From CAYJRR01 sp964372275 [NCBI: uncultured bacterium] (lineage in GTDB: Bacteria > CAYJRR01), in contig CAYJRR010000049.1 of the NCBI GenBank assembly GCA_964372275.1, positions 827 through 31,898 on the forward strand: a stretch of 31,072 nucleotides of DNA, given 5' to 3'. This document shows positions 1-9,190 of the stretch, piece after piece (position 1 is the stretch's first letter; every line of letters starts with the position of its first letter). The position numbers and the translations under genes were made by a program. The notes below the pieces were generated by a model. That model was not told the origin of the DNA and searched no databases. It saw only the letters and a list, made by a program, of their open reading frames with translations.

Positions 1-174
1 GGCGACGGCCGCCGGATGCGCGGCACGCAGCACGTCGAGAAACGAACGATCGGCCGCCGATCCCGACCAATCGTTGTCGCCGCCGCCGCTCGAGCACCCG
101 GCGAGGAGGGCCCACCCGCCGATCGCCGCGCATGCCGCGATCCGCGTCCATGCGGCCGGAATCGTTCGATTCAT
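1..174 (-). CDS. Lipoprotein of unknown function, 5' part only
   Basis: This is the first 58 codons of a minus-strand gene that runs off the left edge of the window. Read from the ATG at 174, the protein opens with MNRTIPAAWTR, a hydrophobic stretch, and a lipobox LAGC with the lipidated Cys at residue 27. A Ser/Gly-rich linker (SSGGGDNDW) follows, as is usual just after a lipoprotein Cys. The frame stays open to base 1 and its third codon positions are GC-rich, like its neighbours. The exported, lipid-anchored location is well supported, but too little is present to identify a family. It diverges from the nucleotidase gene, with 47 bases between the two start codons. No clear ribosome binding site precedes the ATG, so the mRNA may be nearly leaderless. 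Confidence 0.6.
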   Translation of the reverse strand, partial: MNRTIPAAWTRIAACAAIGGWALLAGCSSGGGDNDWSGSAADRSFLDVLRAAHPAAVA

Positions 175-180
175 GGGCGC

Positions 181-211
181 ACTTTACCGGCCTACCGGCG
201 CGGGAGACAAT
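181..211. promoter_or_regulatory. Possible overlapping divergent promoters
   Basis: On the plus strand TTTACC (183-188) and GACAAT (206-211) are separated by 17 bases. On the minus strand TTGTCT (210-205) and TAAAGT (186-181) are separated by 18. Each set matches the sigma-70 hexamers at about 4 of 6 positions, and the two sets occupy the same bases. Both would start transcription only a few bases before the start codons at 222 and 174. This is weak evidence by eye only. Confidence 0.22.
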
Positions 212-221
212 CGGGAGGTCC

Positions 222-1835
222 GTGAGCAAGCTCGTCCAGGAGTTTCTCGAGGGGATCCGGTCCGGGGGCGAGACGCTCGCCGACTTCAAGCAGTCGATCC
301 CGCGGTCGCGCGCCGTCTACGTCAACCGCAACTTGCGGATGCGCAACGAGAAGCTGATCGGCTTCGACATGGACTACACGCTCGCGGAGTACGAGCGCGA
401 AGCGTTCGAGGAGCTGGCGTTCGACATCACGGTCGAGAAGCTGATCGCCAAGCGCGGCTACCCGGAGGCGATCCGTTCGATCCGCTACAAGCCGGGGACC
501 TACATCCGGGGTCTGGTCGTCGACAAGTCCCGCGGAAACCTGCTCAAGGTCGACGCCTTCCAGTACGTCACCCGCGGCTATCACGGCAAGACGATGCTGA
601 CCAAGGAGGAGCGCAAGCGGCTCTACGCCTCCTCCAAGATGAACCTCTCCGACGCGAACTTCGTCAGCGTCGACACCATGTTCTCGTTGCCGGAGGTCTA
701 CCTCTACTCGGAGCTGGTCGCCTTCTTCGATCGGGCCGTCGATCCGTCCTCCAAATCGCTGCGCGCCGTGGTGCCGGGCGAGCCGCCGCCGATGGCGCCG
801 GTCGACGTCAGCGTCGTGGCGGCGGCCGGAGGCACCGTCGATTACGGCAAGCTGTTCGACGACCTTCGCGCCATGCTGGACGAGGCGCACGCCGACAACT
901 CGCTCAAGAGCGTCGTGGTCGAGAATCTGCCGCGCTACGTGAAACGCGACCCGAAGCTGGCGATCACGCTCTACACGCTGCGGGTGAACGGGAAGCGCCT
1001 GTTCCTGCTCACCAACAGCGAATGGCGCTACACCGACAGCGTGATGAGCTACCTCCTCGACGGGGAGCTACCCGAGCTTCCGCGCTGGCGCGACTACTTC
1101 GACATCGTCATCTGCTCCTCGAAGAAGCCGACCTGGTTCTCCTCTCGCACGACGCCGTTCCTGCGCATCGAGGACGAACGGGTCGAGACGACCGTGGAGG
1201 CGACGGAGTCGAGCTTCCTCCCCGGCCGGGTCTACGAGCGAGGCAACCTGGTCGATTTCGAGCGGATGGCGGGCAGCCGCGGCGACGAGATTTTCTACGT
1301 CGGCGATCACATCTACGGCGACATCCTCCGGTCGAAGAAGGATTCGCTGTGGCGCACCTGCATGATCGTCTCCGAGCTGGAGGAGGAGCTGGCAAAGACC
1401 GAGGCGCTGGCCCCCAAGATCGAGAAGCTGGAGAAGCTCAAGAAGGAGAAGCACACGCTCGACTTGAAAGAGGCCGCGTGCCTGGAGCGCATCAACAAGC
1501 TGCGCGAGTTCAAGCTCCACAACTTCGACCAGCTCAGCAAGCTCGACCTGAAGACCCTCGACGACGAGATCAACCGCGGCCTGGAGTACGTGGGGAAGAT
1601 CGGTAACAACCTGACCGACATCCTGGTGAAGCTGAACAAGCTGGAGGCGGCGATCGACGCCGCCTACAACCCGATGTGGGGGGAGCTGTTCCGAGAGGGG
1701 ACGGAAAACACCCGTTTCGCCGACCAGATCAAGGACTACGCCTGCCTCTACACCAGCCGGGTCTCGAACTTCCTGAGCTACAGCCCGACCAAGTACTTCC
1801 AGAGCCCCAAGGAGATGATGCCCCACGAACTGTAA
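222..1835 (+). CDS. HAD-superfamily 5'-nucleotidase, cN-II (purine 5'-nucleotidase) type
   Basis: Predicted cytosolic IMP/GMP-type 5'-nucleotidase of the HAD-IG family, which hydrolyses purine nucleoside monophosphates. HAD motif I is GFDMDYTLAEY, with the nucleophile Asp near residue 49 and the general acid Asp near 51. Motif II is LFLLTNSEW, and motif IV is YVGDHIYGDIL followed by RSKK. Segments such as GYPEAI, RGLV and GNLLKVDA, the closing WGELFR...YACLYTSRVSNF block, and the final MPHEL all resemble eukaryotic cN-II. A Lys/Glu-rich, probably helical coiled segment lies at about residues 385-470. The length of 537 residues fits the family. I chose the GTG at 222 because GGGAGG lies just upstream (213-218), although the spacing is short; an ATG at 132 would extend into the divergent gene. 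It is monocistronic and convergent with the M16 gene. Confidence 0.92.
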   Translation: MSKLVQEFLEGIRSGGETLADFKQSIPRSRAVYVNRNLRMRNEKLIGFDMDYTLAEYEREAFEELAFDITVEKLIAKRGYPEAIRSIRYKPGTYIRGLVVDKSRGNLLKVDAFQYVTRGYHGKTMLTKEERKRLYASSKMNLSDANFVSVDTMFSLPEVYLYSELVAFFDRAVDPSSKSLRAVVPGEPPPMAPVDVSVVAAAGGTVDYGKLFDDLRAMLDEAHADNSLKSVVVENLPRYVKRDPKLAITLYTLRVNGKRLFLLTNSEWRYTDSVMSYLLDGELPELPRWRDYFDIVICSSKKPTWFSSRTTPFLRIEDERVETTVEATESSFLPGRVYERGNLVDFERMAGSRGDEIFYVGDHIYGDILRSKKDSLWRTCMIVSELEEELAKTEALAPKIEKLEKLKKEKHTLDLKEAACLERINKLREFKLHNFDQLSKLDLKTLDDEINRGLEYVGKIGNNLTDILVKLNKLEAAIDAAYNPMWGELFREGTENTRFADQIKDYACLYTSRVSNFLSYSPTKYFQSPKEMMPHEL

Positions 1836-1877
1836 CGGGGGGTCCGTCGGTTCCCGCGCGTCGATGCCGCCGGGCGA

Positions 1878-4745
1878 TCAGTTCACGGCGGCGGACTTGG
1901 TCTCGACGTTCGGCTTGGCGTCACTTCCCTTTCGCCAGTCGACCGTCTCGATCGGGATCGACATCTTCTCCAACTCGGGTTGGAGCGCCTTCTGCGGGCC
2001 GATGACCGTCACCACTTCGTGGCCGGCGCATGGCTCGAGCAGGTCGGCGAGGTCGGGCAGGGTGACCGCGGCGAGTCTCTTGGGATAGCCGTCCAGGTCG
2101 TTCAGGGGCCGGCCGTCCCGAACGAGCGACAGGAGCGTCATCGACATTTCGTCGATCGACTGGTTCTCGGTGCGGGACGCCGCGGCGACCGACCACTTGG
2201 CTTCGTTGAGTTTGGCGGCTTCGACCTTGCCGGCGCGCACCTCCCGGATGCGATCGAGGATCGTCCGCAGCGCCGGGGGTGTCTTGTCGTTCTGCACCTG
2301 CGAGCCGATCGTCAGCAGGGAGGTGCCGCCGCTGTAGTAGCTGGCTCCGACCCCCACGCCATAGCTCGCTCCGGCTCGTTCGCGGATCGCCGACCACAGG
2401 TCTTCACGCAACAGGCCGGTGAGGACGTCGCGGGCCGCGTCGTTGGTCGGGGTCGCGGGCCGAAGGTGACAGGCGACGACGACGCCGGACTGGGTTGCCT
2501 CGGGATCGTCGAGCAGGGCGATCTGGCGTGCGGGCCGGCTCGGTGGCGGCGGCAGGCCCGCCACCGGGCTTCCCGGATCGGTGGTGCGCCACGGGGAGAA
2601 GGTCTGCCGGACCAGGCGTTCGGCTTCACCGTAGTCCACGTCCCCGACCACGAGCAACGTGGCGTTCTTCGGCGCCAAGGTGCGAGCGAGCCACCGGTCG
2701 TAGTCGGCCGCGGTCAGCTTTCCGATCGCCTCGAAGTCGTGCTGCACGTGCGCGAGCGGGTGCCCGGGAAGCAGCAGGTTCATCCGCGCGCGGCGCGCCC
2801 AGATGTCGGGTCGCTTCTCCTCGACCTTGCGCCGACGTTTGAGCGCCTCCACCGCCTTGTCGAACCGGCGGCGCGACCAGTGGCTCTTCGTCGTCGTGAC
2901 CTGGTCGGCGACGAGGTCGAGCGCGGCGTGCAGATTCCCCGAGGGCGCGTCGACTCCCGTCACCGACCCGTCGGAGTACGACCATCCGGTCCAGGCGGCG
3001 GCGATTTGCCCCGGGTCCTTGGCGTCGAAGTCCTCGAAGGCGAACCGCGGAAATCCCCACGGCTCGGCGGTCGCCTCGGCCCCACCGGTGTAGAGCGCGA
3101 CCTGGACGAAGGGGGCCGATCCGTGGCGCTTCATCAACACCTTCAGGCCGTTTTCCAGCGTCAGTTCGCGGATCGCCCTGGAGTCGGGTGCGATCGCCAG
3201 CGCCTCGACCTGTGCCGGGGTCAGGCGTGTGAAGTCGGCCACCCCCTTGCCGGTGCCGAAGCTCGCACCGGCCCACCCGGAGCCCTGGTCGAACGCGATC
3301 GTCGCCGCAGGCTTCTCCTTCTGGTCGTAGGGTTCGACCACCAGGCGAACCGCACGCTCGCGGCGGAGATACTTGAAGGCCAGCTCGCGCGAATCGTAGG
3401 AGGTGATCGCCGAGACGTCGCGCATGTTGCTGGAGAACATGTCGGGACGTCCGGTGAAGTGCATGTAGTGCGCGATCTCGACGGCGCGCCAGAGCGAGGC
3501 CGACTGCCGGAACAGCTCGGCGAGCCATCCCGCCTTGGCGATGGCGAACTGCTTCCGCTGACCCGGCAACTTGACGGCATCCTCGCCGATCGAGAACTCC
3601 ATCTCCTCGTTGTCGGAGTTCCACAGCTCCCAGAGGCCATCGAGCGCCTTGTCGGCGATCTTCTCCGGCTCTTGCCCCTCGACCAGCTCGATGAAGCAAT
3701 AGACGGTCGAGGCCACTCGGCTGGTGTCGGCCCCGCACCCCAGGCCTTCGATCTTCCGATCGTCTTCATGCTCCGTCTCGGGATAGAGCATGCTGCCGAT
3801 CGCACCCGACATGCTCGAGGCCGTGATCTGGATCAACGGCTCGTTCGAACGGTAACCCCCGGGCAGCGACCATGCGAGCACGACCACGGGATTGGTCACC
3901 GGCCCTTTCAGCTTCTTGAACGTCCGGTCGGCGGGCGGAGGCGGTTCCGGCGAGGGGCCCTGGATCCGGGGCGTCCGCTCCGGCTTGAGCGCAATCTTGC
4001 CGTCGGCCGGATCGGCGAGGAGCGACGCCGGGAAGGCCTTCGGGATGAGCTGCTTCGCCTGCGCGCGGTCGAAATCGCCCGCGACCACGATCGTCACGTT
4101 CTCCGGGCGGTACCACTTGTTCACGAAGGCCTGGATGTCGGCCATCGTGATGTTGGCCAGCGATTCGTGGCTGCCGATCACGCTACGGTGATAGACGTGT
4201 CCCTCCGGGTAGACCATCTCGCTGGCCAGCTCGTATGCCTTCCCGACGTCGTTCTCGATGCGGAGGCGCAGTTCGTTGCGCACCACCTCCCGCTCGATCT
4301 TGAGATCCTCTTCGGTCACCCCCGCCAGCGGATCGATCATCCGCTTGGCTTCGATCTCCAAGAGCGGGAGCAGAGCGTCCTTGGGGGCGAGCGTGAAGTA
4401 GTCGGTCCAATCCTGCGTCGTCGAGGCGTTGAAGACGCCACCGAGCTGTTTGACCTGGTCCATCACCTTCGGATTCGATCCGTGGACGGCGCGGAAGCAG
4501 AGATGCTCGATCAGGTGGGCCATCCCCTCCTTGCCGGGGGGCTCGGCGGACGATCCGACGTCGACGATCGATGCCACCAGCACCGACGGCTGGCTGTGGT
4601 CCTCCTGGAAGAGGATGCGCAGCCCGGAAGCGAAGGGAAAGTCGACCGCGTCGAGCTGGTAGGGCTTCAGCTTCAGGACGTAGGAGGGCCCTACGCAACC
4701 CGCCCCGATGGCGAGGAGCAGTGCGGCGAGGCGGCAGCGGCGCAT
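1878..4745 (-). CDS. M16 (insulinase/pitrilysin) metallopeptidase, lipoprotein, two-domain fusion
   Basis: Zinc metallopeptidase of 955 residues, probably anchored to the outer membrane facing the periplasm. It begins with a signal peptide and lipobox IGAGC (lipidated Cys at 17). The N-terminal M16 unit has the inverted zinc motif HLIEH at 77-81. The third ligand is Glu158 in VVRNE, 77 residues later, the spacing seen in insulysin-type enzymes. The C-terminal M16 unit (from about residue 520, VQVALYTGGAEAT) lacks HxxEH; the equivalent position reads GFPRFAFEDF, so it is probably the inactive partner half fused in cis. AGGAGG four bases before the ATG gives a strong ribosome binding site. It is the last gene of the TonB receptor/lipoprotein operon, 11 bases after the preceding stop. 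In family members the two halves enclose a peptide substrate; the substrate here is unknown. Confidence 0.93.
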   Translation of the reverse strand: MRRCRLAALLLAIGAGCVGPSYVLKLKPYQLDAVDFPFASGLRILFQEDHSQPSVLVASIVDVGSSAEPPGKEGMAHLIEHLCFRAVHGSNPKVMDQVKQLGGVFNASTTQDWTDYFTLAPKDALLPLLEIEAKRMIDPLAGVTEEDLKIEREVVRNELRLRIENDVGKAYELASEMVYPEGHVYHRSVIGSHESLANITMADIQAFVNKWYRPENVTIVVAGDFDRAQAKQLIPKAFPASLLADPADGKIALKPERTPRIQGPSPEPPPPADRTFKKLKGPVTNPVVVLAWSLPGGYRSNEPLIQITASSMSGAIGSMLYPETEHEDDRKIEGLGCGADTSRVASTVYCFIELVEGQEPEKIADKALDGLWELWNSDNEEMEFSIGEDAVKLPGQRKQFAIAKAGWLAELFRQSASLWRAVEIAHYMHFTGRPDMFSSNMRDVSAITSYDSRELAFKYLRRERAVRLVVEPYDQKEKPAATIAFDQGSGWAGASFGTGKGVADFTRLTPAQVEALAIAPDSRAIRELTLENGLKVLMKRHGSAPFVQVALYTGGAEATAEPWGFPRFAFEDFDAKDPGQIAAAWTGWSYSDGSVTGVDAPSGNLHAALDLVADQVTTTKSHWSRRRFDKAVEALKRRRKVEEKRPDIWARRARMNLLLPGHPLAHVQHDFEAIGKLTAADYDRWLARTLAPKNATLLVVGDVDYGEAERLVRQTFSPWRTTDPGSPVAGLPPPPSRPARQIALLDDPEATQSGVVVACHLRPATPTNDAARDVLTGLLREDLWSAIRERAGASYGVGVGASYYSGGTSLLTIGSQVQNDKTPPALRTILDRIREVRAGKVEAAKLNEAKWSVAAASRTENQSIDEMSMTLLSLVRDGRPLNDLDGYPKRLAAVTLPDLADLLEPCAGHEVVTVIGPQKALQPELEKMSIPIETVDWRKGSDAKPNVETKSAAVN

Positions 4746-4756
4746 GGGGCCTCCTA

Positions 4757-5413
4757 CTACTCTTCCGGGTTGTCCAGGTCGAGCGTGTCCTCGTCGACGG
4801 TCGGGCAGCCGCCGTTCAGGACCTCGAGCGCGACGACGAGCTCGTCGTCGTCAACCGGCACGGAAAAGGTCTCGGCGAGAAGGATGTAGGGCGTGCCCGC
4901 CACCGTCTCGATGGCGCAGTTTTCCGGGCTGCCCGAGCCGGCGTGCGCCCCCGGAAGGCCGTTGATGTCGAACTGGAGGCAGAGGTTTTGGTCGAGGGTG
5001 TGCGGGACGCCGAGCGAATCGACGTAGTCCCCGCGGAACTCTCCGATCGAGATCCCCGGCTGACCCGTGTAGTCCGCCGCCCGTCCGACGAACAGATCGC
5101 TGTCGCCGTCGTCGGCGTAGCTGAGGGTGTCGAACTGGTTCTCGGGGTCGAGGATGACGCACATCGGACCGCCGGTCCCCAGGAAGGTCGCCGTGGCGCC
5201 GCCGCGCTCGCCGTCCCCCTTGTTGGGGCCGGAAAGCGTCACCGTCATCTGACCTGCCGTCCCGATGACGAACGTGCCGGTGTCGTCCAGGTCGACGATG
5301 CGCGGCGCGTCGCCACGGTTGGCCTGCCGGACGCCGTCGGGCATCGGATCGATGCAGCCCGCGGCCGCGGCGGCCGCGAGAAGGAACAGCAGGGAGGTCT
5401 TGCCGGACATCAT
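4757..5413 (-). CDS. Acidic lipoprotein of unknown function
   Basis: Unrecognised 218-residue lipoprotein. It starts MMSGKTSLLFLLAAAAAAGC, with lipobox AAGC, so it should be exported and lipidated. The mature part is rich in Asp, Glu and Gly, with predicted beta segments such as GTFVIGTAGQMTVTLSG and PYILLAETFSVPV. It ends in a strongly acidic tail (VDEDTLDLDNPEE). Mature Cys residues at PMCVIL, NLCLQF, ENCAIE and GGCPTV may form disulfides in the periplasm. The start overlaps the stop of the upstream lipoprotein (ATGATG; TGA inside), so translation is probably coupled. A much longer open frame upstream is only an antisense or shifted reading of the preceding gene. Its position between a TonB receptor and an M16 lipoprotein suggests a role in the same surface process. 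Confidence 0.78.
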   Translation of the reverse strand: MMSGKTSLLFLLAAAAAAGCIDPMPDGVRQANRGDAPRIVDLDDTGTFVIGTAGQMTVTLSGPNKGDGERGGATATFLGTGGPMCVILDPENQFDTLSYADDGDSDLFVGRAADYTGQPGISIGEFRGDYVDSLGVPHTLDQNLCLQFDINGLPGAHAGSGSPENCAIETVAGTPYILLAETFSVPVDDDELVVALEVLNGGCPTVDEDTLDLDNPEE

Positions 5414-6300
5414 TCCACCACCGTGTCGAGGGTGATCGTGACCGCGCCCAGGTCGTTCAGGATCGCTTCGGTCCCGACCACGATGTCGCCGGGACCGATG
5501 TAGGTCCCGGGAAAGTTGAGAACGTCGTTGAACTGAGTGCCGTAGTAGATCTCGGTGTCCCGGGTGATTCGCGCCGGGCGGGAGCCGTCGACCTCCGGCG
5601 CGCGGCCGTACCCGCCCAGGTCGAGCACCACCAGCGTGTCGGTCTCGTCGTCGAGCTCGTCCACGCTGTAGACGCGCTCCGCCTCGTCGATCAGCTCCCA
5701 TTTTTCTCCGGCCGTCTCCGACGGGAAGTCGGAAAGGTCGGTCTCGGCCAGGGTGACGACGTACTGGTCCGGGCCGTCGTCCGTGACGTCGGCGAGGTCG
5801 ACGTTCACCGAGTAGAAGTCGTAGAAGCCGTCCTCGGAATTGCAGCTGGTGAAGTCCTGGTCGGCGAAAGCCCAGACCGCCGCCCCCTCGTAGAAGGGGA
5901 ACTGGAGGATGTCGAACTCGATCTCCCATGCGTCGTCGGTCTCGACGACCGTCCGGTCGCTCACCACTTCGCAGACCTCGCGCGCGTCGCGCGTGGTGAA
6001 GGTGCCGACGCTCGTGCCGCCGTAGGGAAAGGTGTCGGCGCCGGCGCTGGAAGACGAGGGGGCCGCTTCGGGGGACGGGTATCCCAGGTGGGAGTCGACT
6101 CCGGCGTAGACACCGACGTAGATCATTCCGATCCCCTCGGAGGAGCTGACGACCGCCTTGGGGATCCGCACCGTTCCGTGGACGTTTTCGGCGTTGACCC
6201 CCTCGTCGAACTCGCTGCATCCGGCGAGGAGGCCGAGCAGGATCAGACCGGCGAGGGGAAGCCTTCGATTCGAGTGCGCGTGTCGCATGAGGTCTTTCAC
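5410..6300 (-). CDS. Acidic lipoprotein of unknown function next to TonB receptor
   Basis: Unrecognised lipoprotein of up to 296 residues. The signal peptide RRLPLAGLILLGLLAGC has lipobox LAGC followed by SEFDEG. The mature protein is strongly acidic and looks mostly beta: HGTVRIPKAVV, GMIYVGVYAGV, WEIEFDILQFPFYEGAAVWAFAD. The last two segments resemble surface lipoproteins or carbohydrate-binding folds, but I cannot name a family. Two Cys (EVCEVV and TSCNSED) could pair. The start is uncertain: GTG at 6300 gives the longest form, and ATG at 6288 (MRHAHSNRR) gives a more typical basic n-region; neither has a clear Shine-Dalgarno. It follows the TonB receptor gene by 16 bases and overlaps the next lipoprotein start. 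In Bacteroidota-type systems such a partner lipoprotein captures substrate for the receptor; that is only an analogy. Confidence 0.8.
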   Translation of the reverse strand: MKDLMRHAHSNRRLPLAGLILLGLLAGCSEFDEGVNAENVHGTVRIPKAVVSSSEGIGMIYVGVYAGVDSHLGYPSPEAAPSSSSAGADTFPYGGTSVGTFTTRDAREVCEVVSDRTVVETDDAWEIEFDILQFPFYEGAAVWAFADQDFTSCNSEDGFYDFYSVNVDLADVTDDGPDQYVVTLAETDLSDFPSETAGEKWELIDEAERVYSVDELDDETDTLVVLDLGGYGRAPEVDGSRPARITRDTEIYYGTQFNDVLNFPGTYIGPGDIVVGTEAILNDLGAVTITLDTVVE

Positions 6301-6316
6301 GAGGTGAAGAGGGACC

Positions 6317-9130
6317 CTAGAACTCGTAACGGGCGCCGAGCCGGAACGCCATCGGGGAGAACCGTCCGGCCGGGTACTTCAGGTTTCGCTCGTCGAGCGG
6401 GAACTGCTGGTAGGCGAAGATCTGGCGGTTGTTGAGCACGTTGAGCACCGTGAACTCCCCGCGCACCTTGCCCCAGGCGCCCGGGAGCTTCGGCCCGTAC
6501 ATGAACTTCAGGTCCCACAGGGGCGCGCCGGCGATCTGGCGCCCGACCAGGCGGGAATCGGTGCGGTTCTGGTATCCGCCGTAGAAATCGTTCCAGACGT
6601 ATCGCTCGTAGCGCACGCCGGAGAGGTAGTTGAGCGTGCTGCCGACCGTCAGACCGAAGTTGAAGTCGTAGGCGGCCGAGAGACGCACGACATGGGTGCG
6701 ATCGTTGGCGAGGTACCCGTAGTCGTACTGGTTGAGCGGAGCGATGTCGAACGCGGCGGTGTACTGGTCCTCCGTCGTGCCGGTCGAACGGCTCCACGTG
6801 TAGGAGCCGAGGATCTCGAGCTGGTCGGCGAAGCGGCGACGGATCGTGAACTCGGTGTTTTGGTAGAAACGCCGGGCCCGCCGCGGCGTGCGGATGCGGA
6901 ATCGGGTGTCGATCACCCCCATCCGGTTGCCGATCACCTGGCTGCCGTCGGCGTTCCAGATCAGGTTCGCGTCGTCGTCCTCGAACAGGTGGCGCGTCCA
7001 GCGGCCGTTCCAAGTCAAGCCCACGGCGATGCCGTACTTCACGTCGCGCTCGGCGCCGAGCCGGAGCGCGTCCAGACGGGGCGCGGTGACGCGGTCGGCG
7101 CGGACGGTGGGCGACTCCCCGTTGGTTCCGAAGTAGAGGTTCCCCGCGCCGTTCGAATTGCGGTCGAAGTAGTCTCCGAGGAACAGCTTCGTTCCGCGGC
7201 CGTGCCGATCGAGGAACCCGGATTGCGACAACTTCCCGGGGTCGATGAAGCGCCCGTAGCCGCCGCGGATGACCGTCTTCCCGTCGCCGGTGACGTCGTA
7301 GGCGGCGTAGAGGCGCGGACTGACGGTGAAGAACCCGATCACCTCCTTGCCGGTGTCGTTGGCCAGGCTGGTGCGGTCGAAGCGGAACCCGCCGCGCACG
7401 GTCAGCCGGTTCTGGAAAAAGTCCGGCTTCCAGGCGTCCTGCACGTAGAACGCCGCTTCGAGCCCCCTCCCGCGCGTCTCCAGGGGACCGGTGCTCTCGA
7501 TGTAGTAGTACTCCTTGATCGGCGAGGTCGGATCCCCCTGATCCTCCGGGATGTCGATGAAGACGGTGTTCCCGGTGTACCCCGACAGAATGTGCTCGTT
7601 CAGGCGCGCGAGCTCGAGCCCGACGCCGATCTCGTGGCTTCCGAGCGCGTTGTCGAGGTAGTAGGTCGCCTTGGGGGTGAAGCTCAGGCGGCTGCGGCGG
7701 TTGAACGAATAGAAGAAGAAGTTGTCGCTCGAATCGGCGCCGCCGACCCCGATGCGTCCGGGGGTGACCAGGTCGCCGTAGATGTCGTCCCCGGAGAGCC
7801 ACGGCCCGAACGACTCGAAGCCGTCCCGCCCCTCGCCGATCGGACTGACGTCGATCGACTGGGTCTTGAGGTTCAAACCGTTTCGGAGGACGAGGCGATC
7901 GGTCGCGAACCAGAGCCACTCGGTGGCGAGCAGCCATCCCCCTTGGTACTGCTGCCCCTCCGCCTCGTTCGGCACGTAGGGGCTCTGCTCGATCCGCGTG
8001 ATCAGCGTCGGATCGGTCTGGAAGGAGAACTGCAGCTTGTGCCGCGGCACCGGCTGGTAGGTGATCTTCCCCTGGAAGTAGTTGCCGGTGAAGTTGCGTG
8101 GACCGGCCGCCTGGTAGGCCTTCGACAGCGATTGCGCGAATTGGTAGGAGCCGAAGAACCAGACCTTGTCGCGGACGATCGGACCGCCGAGCCAGGCGTT
8201 GTAGGCGTAGTCGATGTCCTTGGTGCCACGCTCCGAGAACTCGATCACGTCCTCGCAGTGCTCCTGGTCGGCGAGGTCGTCGCCCACCGGCGTGTAGTTG
8301 TCCTCGTACTTGGCGCAGCGGTGCTTCCGTCGCTTGATCCCCGGGAAGACGCCGCCGAGGATCGCCTCCGGCGTGACGTTGTCGCTGTAGTCGGTGGAGA
8401 GACCGCCGTGGAAGTCGTTGCCGCCCGACTTGGTGACGACGTTGATAATCCCGCCCAGCGCCTGGTGCTCCGGGTCGAAGCCGCCGGTCAATACTTCCAC
8501 CTGCTCGATCGACTCGAAGTTGAAGTTCGCCGAGAAGGTGTTGGTGACCGGGTCGGTGATGTTGACGCCGTCGACCAGGAACTGGTTCTCGTTCGACGCC
8601 GCGCCGAGCACGTTCGAGTTCCCGGAGCCGATGACCCCGGGGACCATGCGCGCCACCGAAAGATAGTCCTGCGCCACCGGAAGCTTGGTGAGGAAGTCCT
8701 TGTTCACGACCTCGCCGCCCTGGGTCTGGGTGACGTCGATCGTCGGGCGCGTATCGGTGATCGTGATCTCCTGCCCGGCCGCCTCGGGGGGCTGGAGCGT
8801 CAGATCGAGCGGGGTGGTTCGGTCGAGATTGATGACGATCCCCTTCACCGGTCGGGCGACGAAGCCGGTCGCCTCGAAGGTGGCGGTGTAGGTGCCGGGC
8901 GGGACCTCGACGAAACGGAAGCGACCCTTGTCGTCGGTCTTCTCGACGCGCTTGCCGATCATCGTCGGACCTTCGAGGGTCACGACGACGCCCGGGATCG
9001 GGCCACCTTCAGGGCCGGTGACCTGCCCGGCAAGTCCGCCGGTCTGGACGGCGGCGGTGGCGGGGAGCGAGACGAGGCTGGACGCGAGGGCGCCCACCAA
9101 AAGCAGTCGGGGAAGGAGGCGTCTCTTCAT
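6317..9130 (-). CDS. TonB-dependent outer-membrane receptor with CarboxypepD_reg-like domain
   Basis: Outer-membrane transporter of 937 residues. A signal peptide runs to about residue 27 (SLPATA). It is followed by a carboxypeptidase-regulatory-like beta sandwich at about 30-110 (GLAGQVTGPEGGPIPGV; DDKGRFRFVEVPPGTYTATF), then a plug domain at about 125-240 (VARMVPGVIGSGNSN, NQFLVDGVNITDP, GGIINVVTKSGGNDFHGG). The rest is a 22-strand-type barrel ending in RLGARYEF, whose terminal Phe is the usual barrel-assembly signal. The architecture matches Oar-like receptors common in Acidobacteriota and myxobacteria. Two Cys in a charged segment (HRCAKYED; EHCEDV) probably lie in an extracellular loop. 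No obvious TonB box was identified by eye. It is the first gene of a four-gene operon whose other members are two lipoproteins and an M16 peptidase, which suggests uptake of a peptide or protein-derived substrate. Confidence 0.95.
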   Translation of the reverse strand: MKRRLLPRLLLVGALASSLVSLPATAAVQTGGLAGQVTGPEGGPIPGVVVTLEGPTMIGKRVEKTDDKGRFRFVEVPPGTYTATFEATGFVARPVKGIVINLDRTTPLDLTLQPPEAAGQEITITDTRPTIDVTQTQGGEVVNKDFLTKLPVAQDYLSVARMVPGVIGSGNSNVLGAASNENQFLVDGVNITDPVTNTFSANFNFESIEQVEVLTGGFDPEHQALGGIINVVTKSGGNDFHGGLSTDYSDNVTPEAILGGVFPGIKRRKHRCAKYEDNYTPVGDDLADQEHCEDVIEFSERGTKDIDYAYNAWLGGPIVRDKVWFFGSYQFAQSLSKAYQAAGPRNFTGNYFQGKITYQPVPRHKLQFSFQTDPTLITRIEQSPYVPNEAEGQQYQGGWLLATEWLWFATDRLVLRNGLNLKTQSIDVSPIGEGRDGFESFGPWLSGDDIYGDLVTPGRIGVGGADSSDNFFFYSFNRRSRLSFTPKATYYLDNALGSHEIGVGLELARLNEHILSGYTGNTVFIDIPEDQGDPTSPIKEYYYIESTGPLETRGRGLEAAFYVQDAWKPDFFQNRLTVRGGFRFDRTSLANDTGKEVIGFFTVSPRLYAAYDVTGDGKTVIRGGYGRFIDPGKLSQSGFLDRHGRGTKLFLGDYFDRNSNGAGNLYFGTNGESPTVRADRVTAPRLDALRLGAERDVKYGIAVGLTWNGRWTRHLFEDDDANLIWNADGSQVIGNRMGVIDTRFRIRTPRRARRFYQNTEFTIRRRFADQLEILGSYTWSRSTGTTEDQYTAAFDIAPLNQYDYGYLANDRTHVVRLSAAYDFNFGLTVGSTLNYLSGVRYERYVWNDFYGGYQNRTDSRLVGRQIAGAPLWDLKFMYGPKLPGAWGKVRGEFTVLNVLNNRQIFAYQQFPLDERNLKYPAGRFSPMAFRLGARYEF

Positions 9131-9190
9131 GAGATCGTTTTCGTCTTTCGCGTGCGTAGTCGCGGACAGTGGACCGACGGCAAGGGCGGC

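Noticed and set aside
1980-4889. Long plus-strand open frame (969 codons) across the M16 gene
   Set aside because: It is the antisense of the M16 coding sequence in GC-rich DNA; its translation is Arg/Asp/Val-rich with no motif, while the minus strand encodes a full M16 enzyme.
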